Origin: an uncultured Clostridia bacterium
GTDB lineage: Bacteria; Bacillota; Clostridia; Christensenellales; Borkfalkiaceae
Length of the DNA stretch: 14,492 nt
NCBI GenBank assembly: GCA_947581885.1
Contig: CANPWF010000025.1
Span: 1-14,492 of the forward strand
Direction: 5' to 3'
The notes under the pieces were generated by a model. It was given only the letters and a program-made list of their open reading frames with translations, did not search any database and was not told where the DNA came from. This document shows positions 1 to 5,030 of this stretch, piece after piece. How positions within the stretch are numbered: the stretch's first letter is position 1; every line of letters begins with the position of its first letter. The position numbers were made by a program, and so were the translations under genes.

Positions 1-821
1 TCCTCCGTATCGTCCTGCGGGGAGAGGGGAGGCACCGAATCGGTTTGGCCGAGAGCGGTCTTGTCGAGGGCGGCGAGGTAATCCACGCTCCAATCGTAAT
101 TCTTCAAAAATTCCCCGCGGTAGCCCGATTTCTCGCCGCGCAAGTAGTCCCAATAGTCGCATTCGACGTTTTCCTTCTTCAAAAACAGGCAGGCGCGGCC
201 GAACTCCACGCAGTCGGAGCCGATCTCGCGCAGCGTCTTTCTCAGCCTCCAAACGGCGTCGCGGTACAGAATTTTGCTCTTGTCGGTGGGCATGTCGGGC
301 CAAAGCTGGGAGATCGCGTCCGCCATCGTGAGCGAGTTCCCGTTATAGGCGAGAAGAAGGGCGAACAGCTCCTTGGATTTTTGCGAGGAGAAGCGGACGG
401 GACTGTCCCCCAAAAAGCAATCGAAGGAGCCGAATGTCCGCGCGATCAGCTTGGAAGTTCCCTTCTCGATCGCGGAGATCGTCCGCCGCAGTTCCTCCGC
501 GTCGTAGGGCTTGTACAGAATACCCACGGTGTGTTCGGCGATCGCCGCGGGCAGTTCTTCCATCAACACCCGTTGCCCCGTGATGAACACGATGCGAAGG
601 TCGGGGTGCGCCTCGATGAGTTTTTCCGCGAGCGCGACCCCGCCGATGTTGGGCATCCCGATATCGAGGAACGCCGCGGCGACCGTATTCTTCGCGAGAT
701 ATTCAAGGATCTCGGGCAAATCGTCCTTGAAGAAACGATATTCCGCGTCCGTCTTGCCGATCACGTCGCTCAAAAAGGTGTGGAGCGCGCGCATTTCGTC
801 GTCGACGATGATGATCTTCAT
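1..821 (-). CDS. SARP/SAPR-type response regulator, 3' end cut by window edge
   Basis: This is the DNA-binding partner of the kinase next to it. Translating from ATG 821-819 gives 273 open codons to the window edge, so the C-terminus is missing. Residues 1-118 form a receiver domain: acidic pair Asp7/Asp8, phospho-acceptor Asp53 in FLDIGMPNIGG, Thr81 in VFITG and Lys104 in YKPY. Residues about 127-215 look like the winged helix of SARP/SAPR regulators (KSKELFALLL, ISQLWPD, then WRLRKTLREIG). The stretch YRGEFLKNYDWS near 234-245 resembles the start of the BTAD region of COG3947-type regulators, but it quickly turns into a Ser/Pro/Asp-rich tail, so BTAD may be short or degenerate. The start is fixed by an ATGA overlap with the kinase stop (818-820) and by AAGGAGG (829-835) seven bases upstream. 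Family assignment is from motif reading; the receiver domain is certain and the SARP part likely. Confidence 0.85.
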   Translation of the reverse strand, partial: MKIIIVDDEMRALHTFLSDVIGKTDAEYRFFKDDLPEILEYLAKNTVAAAFLDIGMPNIGGVALAEKLIEAHPDLRIVFITGQRVLMEELPAAIAEHTVGILYKPYDAEELRRTISAIEKGTSKLIARTFGSFDCFLGDSPVRFSSQKSKELFALLLAYNGNSLTMADAISQLWPDMPTDKSKILYRDAVWRLRKTLREIGSDCVEFGRACLFLKKENVECDYWDYLRGEKSGYRGEFLKNYDWSVDYLAALDKTALGQTDSVPPLSPQDDTE

Positions 822-2188
822 ACGTTGCCCTCCTTCTCTTTGAGGAAGATCCGCACCGTCGTCCCCACGCCCTTTTCGCTGACGATCTCGGGTGTTGTGT
901 GCACGAGCATGGAGAGGCGTTCGGAGGAATTGCGGATCCCGCAGGACGAGGCGGGAATGGAGCGCGTATCGAATCCCACGCCGTTATCGGCAACTTCCAC
1001 GAGCACGCCCTCCTTTGTCCGCCGCGACGTGATGCGGATGTAGCCGTCCTCCTTTTCGTTGACGCGCGAATACTTGATGGCGTTCTCGATATACGGTTGT
1101 AAGGAGAGGACGGGCACCTCGAAATCCGAACAGTCGATATCGAAGATGACGTTGATCTTCTTGCTTAGTCGCATGTTTTCGAGGTCGATATACACCTCGA
1201 TGTTGTCGAGTTCCTTTTCAAAGGGGATGAGGTCGATATCCGAAGCCTCGATGTTGGTGCGGAGATGTTGGGAAAGGAGGGTCGTCGCGCGGTCGCCCTC
1301 GTCGAGGGAAGTGCGATACAGCGATTGAATGGCAGCGAGGGTGTTGAATACGAAGTGCGGTTTTATCTGTTCGCGCAGGGCGCGGGCTTTGATACGCTCG
1401 TATTGCAGCTTGTATTCGCTCGCGCGAAGGGCGGCGCGGTCGGTGCGCATGGCGAAGGCGACGTAGATCAAAAGGAACGCGATTACCATCGGGAGAGCAT
1501 GGAAGGCGGGGAAGCCGTTCGAATAGAAGGAAAACGCCTCGCACACGTCGGAGGTGAGGGCGGAGCCCGTCAGAACGGCGACGAGGGCGAGGGTGATATG
1601 GAAGGCGAGGTCGTCTTCTCCCGTATGGAACAGGCGGATACAGATGAGAACGGCCGCCGCGCCGAACACGAGGGCGAACATCGCAAAGGCGATCGCATGC
1701 AACTGCACGAGGGTGAGGGGGACGTACGCCGCGAGGCAAACGCCCGTCCAGAGGGCGAAGGGGAGAAGATCCTTCGGGCGCAGTCCGAGCCCGTAGGTAT
1801 AATTCCAGAACAGAAGAATGGCGAACGCCGTAAGTTCAAACGCGAAGAAATTGACGCTCTTTACAAGGGGGGGGAGAGCGTTTACCGTATCCCCGAGCAC
1901 ATGGAGAAAGTCCTCCGTCGTCACATGATACAACAGGATGGATACCGCCAAAAAGACGGTGTGCCAAGTCGAATCGGAAATTTTGACGGCGGAGATCGTT
2001 TCGATGAGGATGAACAGCACAAAGAAGCACAGCTCGATGATGGTGAGAACGTCCATCGAGTACAGGTAAAATTCGGTGGGGACCCAGCCCGTCACGCCCG
2101 TGACGATCGCGGCGATGCACCCCGAAAGGAGCAAGAAAAGATCGGCAACGAGCGCGTGCACCCATGTGCTCGCTTTTGCGTGTTTCAT
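818..2188 (-). CDS. LytS/YehU-type membrane sensor histidine kinase
   Basis: A 456-residue sensor kinase. The N-terminal 245 residues hold about seven or eight hydrophobic membrane segments and no recognisable extracellular ligand domain, so the signal is unknown. A short coiled region (about 250-272) leads to the His_kinase (PF06580-like) domain with phospho-acceptor His278 in EQIKPHFVFNTL. It is followed by an HATPase domain: N-box Asn369 in LQPYIENAIKYS, G1 box DNGVGF at 401-406, and a G2-like SCGIRNSSERL. The open frame extends upstream to 2251, but I start it at ATG 2188-2186, because the longer start would place a consensus promoter inside the coding sequence. The gene is translationally coupled to the response regulator. 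Kinases of this family more often pair with LytTR or AraC-type regulators; pairing with a SARP-like regulator is known in Firmicutes. A run of eight C (coding strand, 1874-1867) sits in codons for Leu-Pro-Pro-Leu near residue 107. Confidence 0.9.
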   Translation of the reverse strand: MKHAKASTWVHALVADLFLLLSGCIAAIVTGVTGWVPTEFYLYSMDVLTIIELCFFVLFILIETISAVKISDSTWHTVFLAVSILLYHVTTEDFLHVLGDTVNALPPLVKSVNFFAFELTAFAILLFWNYTYGLGLRPKDLLPFALWTGVCLAAYVPLTLVQLHAIAFAMFALVFGAAAVLICIRLFHTGEDDLAFHITLALVAVLTGSALTSDVCEAFSFYSNGFPAFHALPMVIAFLLIYVAFAMRTDRAALRASEYKLQYERIKARALREQIKPHFVFNTLAAIQSLYRTSLDEGDRATTLLSQHLRTNIEASDIDLIPFEKELDNIEVYIDLENMRLSKKINVIFDIDCSDFEVPVLSLQPYIENAIKYSRVNEKEDGYIRITSRRTKEGVLVEVADNGVGFDTRSIPASSCGIRNSSERLSMLVHTTPEIVSEKGVGTTVRIFLKEKEGNV

Positions 2189-2194
2189 ACCCCT

Positions 2195-2224
2195 ATTATA
2201 TCGGGTTTTCGGTTCGTTTGTCAA
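2195..2224 (-). promoter_or_regulatory. Consensus sigma-A promoter of the kinase-regulator operon
   Basis: Read on the minus strand: TTGACA (2224-2219), 18 bases, TATAAT (2200-2195). Both hexamers are perfect matches to consensus. Only six bases separate the -10 box from the kinase ATG at 2188, so transcription should start on or within a base or two of that ATG and give a leaderless mRNA. The bases AGGGGT between the -10 and the ATG look like a Shine-Dalgarno but would probably not be transcribed. Confidence 0.75.
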
Positions 2225-2227
2225 GAC

Positions 2228-2248
2228 AAAAAATTCCGAAAATTTTTT
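2228..2248. promoter_or_regulatory. AT-rich perfect dyad, likely UP element or operator
   Basis: AAAAAATT, five bases (CCGAA), then AATTTTTT: a perfect 8-bp inverted repeat. It lies just upstream of the kinase -35 box, where an A/T-rich UP element would contact RNA polymerase alpha subunits, and in the middle of the divergent intergenic region. It could equally be a binding site for a dimeric regulator; the sequence does not decide. Confidence 0.4.
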
Positions 2249-2262
2249 CACGGGACTTTTGA

Positions 2263-2297
2263 TTTTAGCACTTTTTTAGCGGTTCCTCTTTTATAAT
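2263..2297 (+). promoter_or_regulatory. Lipoprotein promoter with 11-bp-period direct repeats replacing the -35 box
   Basis: A perfect TATAAT lies at 2292-2297, 21 bases before the ATG at 2319. At 16-18 bases upstream of it no -35-like hexamer is present (CACTTT or GCACTT). Instead the heptamer TTTTAGC occurs twice, at 2263-2269 and 2274-2280, an 11-base period; the downstream copy ends 11 bases before the -10 box. Established SARP activators such as DnrI and ActII-ORF4 bind heptamer direct repeats of 11-bp period that occupy the -35 region. The neighbouring divergent operon encodes a SARP-like regulator, so it is the obvious candidate to bind here. Sites seen; the binding is inferred. Confidence 0.55.
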
Positions 2298-2318
2298 GGA
2301 GAAAACCAGGAGGTATCT

Positions 2319-3113
2319 ATGAAAAAATTCGGATTATTTGCAGTAACTGCCGCGATGTGCGGCGCGATGGCGGTGTCGTTCGCGGCTTGCGGCGGCGCGA
2401 AGAAGCCCTCGGGCGAGCTGTACGATAAGGCCGTCGGCTACGAGAGCAAACAGATCACCGAAGAGCAGTGGGAAGCCGCGAAGGCATTCTTCACCTCGAA
2501 GGGCGATTTGGATTACTCGATCGATTACTATTCGTTTTCCGATATTAAGGCGGACCTTCTCCATCCCAAAAAACTCAGCACGAGATATCAGGAAGAGGCG
2601 ACGGTGCAGTATGTTTGCAACCAGCAGAACCTCACGTCCCGCATCGATTACGAGAAGCGCACGGATAAGCTCACCTATACGGGCAAATATGCCGAATATA
2701 TGAATCTCACCGTCAGTGCGAGCAATATTCCGAAGTCGGGAACCGAGGCGACGGCGGAACGCTATGCGTACGGCCCCGCGGGAATCGATGGTTACCGCGA
2801 TGTGTATTTGCAGGCCAACGGCGGATGGCAGGTCGTGGAAAGGCAGGTGAATGAGAGCATCGTTCCCAACCCGCTCGACACCGACCTCAAATTCTCGAAT
2901 CTGAGCTTCACCGCCGAGGACAAGGGGTATTATTACAGCTTCGTCTCCCATTCCGTCACCTACAAATTCGATGAGAACGGCAAACTTGCGGCGGTGGTCG
3001 AGAAGTCGACGATCGCACACAGCGGCGGCATGTATCAAGATTCGGGCACCAAGTGGGAAGTGTTCCTGATCAACTACGATGTCGAACCCGTCTCCCTTCC
3101 CACCGTTTCGTGA
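2319..3113 (+). CDS. Orphan lipoprotein divergent from the two-component operon
   Basis: A 264-residue exported lipoprotein. The signal peptide (MKKFGLFAV and a hydrophobic core) ends in lipobox SFAAC with the lipid-modified Cys24, so the mature protein sits on the outer face of the membrane. A perfect AGGAGGT (2308-2314) precedes the ATG by four bases. The mature part is rich in Tyr, Thr and Ser, with alternating hydrophobic residues that suggest a beta-sheet fold. Segments such as LKFSNLSFTAEDKGYYYSF and VTYKFDENGKLAAV recall clostridial lipoproteins with a LolA/LppX-like half-barrel, but this is only an impression. There are no catalytic motifs I recognise. The divergent arrangement and shared intergenic region make it a likely regulatory target, or a ligand-sensing accessory, of the kinase and regulator. 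Function unknown. Confidence 0.88.
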   Translation: MKKFGLFAVTAAMCGAMAVSFAACGGAKKPSGELYDKAVGYESKQITEEQWEAAKAFFTSKGDLDYSIDYYSFSDIKADLLHPKKLSTRYQEEATVQYVCNQQNLTSRIDYEKRTDKLTYTGKYAEYMNLTVSASNIPKSGTEATAERYAYGPAGIDGYRDVYLQANGGWQVVERQVNESIVPNPLDTDLKFSNLSFTAEDKGYYYSFVSHSVTYKFDENGKLAAVVEKSTIAHSGGMYQDSGTKWEVFLINYDVEPVSLPTVS

Positions 3114-3141
3114 GATCGTTGACGCGGTGATTCAGACTGCG

Positions 3142-3285
3142 GACTTCTCATCGACTTTGACCAACGAGTTCGCGATCGGCTTCGACTACGAGTTCGCGAT
3201 CGGCTTCGACCACGAGTTCGTGATTGGCTTCGACCACGAGTTCGTGATTGGCTTCGGCTACGAGTTCGTGATTGGCTTCGACTAC
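3142..3285. repeat. 24-bp tandem repeat array, five copies plus one degenerate
   Basis: Five contiguous 24-bp units start at 3166, 3190, 3214, 3238 and 3262, each beginning GAGTTCG and ending in TCGACTAC, TCGACCAC or TCGGCTAC. The first two carry CGCGATC where the last three carry CGTGATT, so units have spread by local duplication. A decayed sixth copy (3142-3165, one-base deletion) precedes them. The unit is eight codons long, and one forward frame stays open (EFVIGFDY-type repeats). That frame has no ribosome binding site and starts inside the upstream lipoprotein gene, so I regard the array as 3' untranslated sequence. There are no unique spacers, so it is not CRISPR. Confidence 0.9.
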
Positions 3286-3306
3286 GGATCTATCATAGCG
3301 TTTTCG

Positions 3307-3336
3307 ACGGCTCCCTTCCTTTTAGGGAGCCGTTTT
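3307..3336 (+). terminator. Intrinsic terminator of the orphan lipoprotein transcript
   Basis: ACGGCTCCC (3307-3315) pairs perfectly with GGGAGCCGT (3325-3333) around a 9-base loop, followed by a short run of T. It ends the lipoprotein transcript after the tandem array, so the array would form part of the mRNA. Confidence 0.8.
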
Positions 3337-3354
3337 GCATACCGTCCGCCCCTT

Positions 3355-3557
3355 GGCTCCCCCCGCTGGGGGAGCTGTCCCAGCAGGGGACTGAGGGGGT
3401 GTGCACTCCCGCTCCCCACATCCATGTTTCGACTGCGCTCAACATGACGTGGGGGCGCACGTCATCCTGAACAACGTTGAAGGACGGACGTGCGCCCGAG
3501 TGTTCCAACCCCTTTTGTCCCTTCGGGACACTTTCCCCAGAGGGGACAGCGAGAGGG
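3355..3557. repeat. MITE-like palindromic intergenic element
   Basis: This non-coding stretch of about 200 bp is built as an inverted structure. Its left arm (about 3356-3410) and the reverse complement of its right arm (about 3500-3552) share the same order: C-run/CTGGGG hairpin, TGTCCC, GGGAC, AAGGGG or GAGGGG, then CACTC. I judge them about two-thirds identical. Inside lie two further inverted segments: 3428-3449 against 3461-3482 (15 of 22 positions match by hand), and GGGCGCACGTC (3453-3463) against GACGTGCGCCC (3487-3497). There is no open frame with coding character and no transposase. No clear target-site duplication is visible. Part of the right arm recurs at 14331-14376, so this is a dispersed family in the genome. 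Confidence 0.65.
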
Positions 3558-3570
3558 GGGCATCCATACA

Positions 3571-3596
3571 AAAAACCCGCCGAGAGGCGGGTTTTT
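3571..3596. terminator. Bidirectional intrinsic terminator, mainly for the GH43 gene
   Basis: A perfect inverted repeat: AAAAACCCGCC (3571-3581), loop GAGA, GGCGGGTTTTT (3586-3596). Read on the minus strand it lies 80 bases after the GH43 stop codon with a good U tract. Read on the plus strand it would also stop any transcript passing through the element upstream. Confidence 0.9.
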
Positions 3597-3630
3597 GGAA
3601 AATCGGTTGGGTAAAATCCTTATGGGTTAT

Positions 3631-3692
3631 GGTTTTCTCGGTTCCGATTCCCTTGCGGGATAAGGTTTTCTCGGGTCAAGAGGCTTGCGGGA
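3631..3692. repeat. Imperfect 30-bp direct repeat spanning the GH43 stop codon
   Basis: Copy one (3631-3660) and copy two (3664-3692) share GGTTTTCTCGG at the left end and CTTGCGGGA at the right end, with a diverged middle. Copy two contains the GH43 stop codon (3676-3678), so the last few residues of that protein and its 3' flank derive from the duplicated unit. Confidence 0.6.
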
Positions 3693-4830
3693 TATGGTCG
3701 GAGAATTGGGAGTTATAGACTTCGTCCTCGGTGAGGGTGAATTGCGGCATGCCGCGGCGGTCGAAGGTCACCTTCATCACATGGGCGTGGCGGTTGTAGT
3801 CGAAAAGGGATTGCGTGCCCTGCGTGCTCTTTATGCCGCTGTAATCGCGGAAGTGCACGATGCAGAGCTGTTCGCCGTTGTCGCCCTCGACGAAGCAGTT
3901 GTGCCCGGGGCCGTAGATTTTGAGGTCGGGGTCGGTCCGGAACACGGGCATATCATATTTCGTCCATTTGGAGATGTCGAGCGGGTCCTCGCATTCGTCG
4001 ATCTCCAAGAGCCCCATGCAGTAGTTTTCGCCCGTCGCCGAGCCCGAGAAGGAGACGAAGATCTTGCCCGCATGTTTCAGAACGGCGGGGCCTTCGTCGA
4101 CATTTTCTCCGCTCTTTTCCCAAGAATATGTAGGCGTTGAGAGAAGCAACGGAGCCGTAGCGAATTTGAGGGGATTATCTTTTTCGAAACGGGCGATGTA
4201 GAGATTGGAAGTGCCCCCCGGTTTTTCCGCCCAGATCGCGTACCATTCGCCGTTGTTTTCGAACACCGTCATATCGAGGTTCATGATCCCGCCTTGATTG
4301 AAGAAGGTGTCGCCCTCGGCATTCTGTATTTTGCCCTTATATTCCCATGCGTCCTGCATGGGGTCCTGCCCTGTGCATTCGAGAGCGCAGCACTTGATAT
4401 CCCATGTTCCTTCAATGCTATATGCGAAGTAGATGATCCACCTTCCCATAATATAGTGGATCTCGGGAGCCCAAATAAAGCCGTCTTGAGCCCCGTCGCC
4501 GTCATTCTTATGCCAAATTTGTTTGGGAACCGCGGCGGCGATGCCGTTCACCGAGTCCGCAGAGGTGAGTTCGATACGGTCGTAGAGGGGATGGGACCCC
4601 GTGAAGTAGTACGTTCCCTCATGCTTGTAAAGATAGGGATCGGCGCGGAGGGTAACGAGCGGCGAGATATACTCGCTGTTGACATGCGGATCGTCGACGA
4701 TCGCGTTCACCGTGCGGGCGGCGGGAGCCGAATCGGCAGCGGCGGGCGCGGAGGCGGCATTTCCGTTGGAAATCAGCACTGCGGACCCGCAGAGAAGCAC
4801 GCCGCAGGCAAGAGCCAAAAAGCGTTTCAT
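3676..4830 (-). CDS. Secreted GH43 arabinan-active glycoside hydrolase
   Basis: A 384-residue exported family GH43 five-bladed beta-propeller enzyme. The expected catalytic triad is visible: Asp64 in LRADPYLY (general base), Asp186 in NLDMTVF (pKa modulator) and Glu246 in VDEGPAVL (general acid). His310 in GPGHN is the conserved central His. Stretches such as YYFTGSHPLYDRI, IWAPEIHYI, STPTYSWEK and YCMGLLEI resemble exo-1,5-alpha-L-arabinofuranosidases of Streptomyces (GH43_26-like), so release of terminal arabinose from arabinan is the likely reaction; the subfamily is from memory, not a search. A signal peptide (1 to about 26) is followed by an Ala/Pro/Ser-rich linker. No carbohydrate-binding module or anchor is seen, so the enzyme is probably released. 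I start at ATG 4830-4828, preceded by a GGAAGGGGGG ribosome site; the frame stays open to 4890 but the -10 box lies there. It is divergent from the surface-protein operon. Confidence 0.9.
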   Translation of the reverse strand: MKRFLALACGVLLCGSAVLISNGNAASAPAAADSAPAARTVNAIVDDPHVNSEYISPLVTLRADPYLYKHEGTYYFTGSHPLYDRIELTSADSVNGIAAAVPKQIWHKNDGDGAQDGFIWAPEIHYIMGRWIIYFAYSIEGTWDIKCCALECTGQDPMQDAWEYKGKIQNAEGDTFFNQGGIMNLDMTVFENNGEWYAIWAEKPGGTSNLYIARFEKDNPLKFATAPLLLSTPTYSWEKSGENVDEGPAVLKHAGKIFVSFSGSATGENYCMGLLEIDECEDPLDISKWTKYDMPVFRTDPDLKIYGPGHNCFVEGDNGEQLCIVHFRDYSGIKSTQGTQSLFDYNRHAHVMKVTFDRRGMPQFTLTEDEVYNSQFSDHIPQAS

Positions 4831-4854
4831 AGAATTCCCCCCTTCCTTTCGGAT

Positions 4855-4871
4855 GCAAAACAGACTTTTGC
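4855..4871. promoter_or_regulatory. Palindromic candidate operator at the GH43 transcription start
   Basis: GCAAAA, five bases (CAGAC), TTTTGC: a perfect 6-bp dyad. The predicted GH43 start of transcription, about seven bases below the -10 box, falls inside it, so a bound repressor would block initiation. The regulator is not in this window and I cannot name it. Confidence 0.4.
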
Positions 4872-4875
4872 GAGT

Positions 4876-4881
4876 ATTATA
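4876..4881 (-). promoter_or_regulatory. GH43 -10 box
   Basis: A perfect TATAAT on the minus strand, 45 bases upstream of the GH43 ATG. There is no convincing -35 hexamer 16-18 bases further upstream, which suggests that an activator or another signal is required. Confidence 0.55.
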
Positions 4882-4968
4882 GTAGCACAACTCCTCGGAA
4901 AAATAAATGGACGGGATTTCTTTTTTACCCTTCTTTATGGACTAAAAAATCATTTTCCCTTTTGTATC

Positions 4969-4997
4969 TTGACATAAATAGGGTTTTGTGCGAAGAT
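4969..4997 (+). promoter_or_regulatory. Probable promoter of the three-gene surface operon
   Basis: A perfect TTGACA (4969-4974), 17 bases, then GAAGAT (4992-4997) preceded by TG one base earlier (extended -10). The -10 match is weak (three of six), partly offset by the TG. It would give a leader of about 26 bases and rules out the upstream in-frame ATG at 4962, which would lie before the transcription start. Confidence 0.5.
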
Positions 4998-5030
4998 TTG
5001 TCCATAGAAAAATCGGGGGGGGTTATTTCT

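Noticed and set aside
2189..2251. Upstream kinase start at 2251
   Set aside because: The extra 21 codons would contain the whole consensus promoter, and no ribosome site precedes that ATG.
1265..2296. 343-codon plus-strand frame antisense to the kinase
   Set aside because: Highly charged low-complexity protein with no motif; the opposite strand has clear kinase motifs in frame.
3142..3285. CRISPR array
   Set aside because: Units are contiguous with no unique spacers, and no cas genes are nearby.
3079..3447. Open frame through the 24-bp array, encoding EFVIGFDY-type repeats
   Set aside because: It begins inside the lipoprotein gene with no ribosome site, continues through the terminator hairpin and into a palindromic repeat, and differences between units are mostly amino-acid changing. 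It is most likely open by chance because the repeat length is a multiple of three.
4831..4890. Upstream start of the GH43 gene at 4890
   Set aside because: It would place the TATAAT box inside the coding region and put 20 non-signal residues before the signal peptide.
4962..5030. Upstream start of the giant surface protein at 4962
   Set aside because: It precedes the TTGACA promoter box and lacks a ribosome site. The ATG at 5031 has a G8 site and begins a proper signal peptide.
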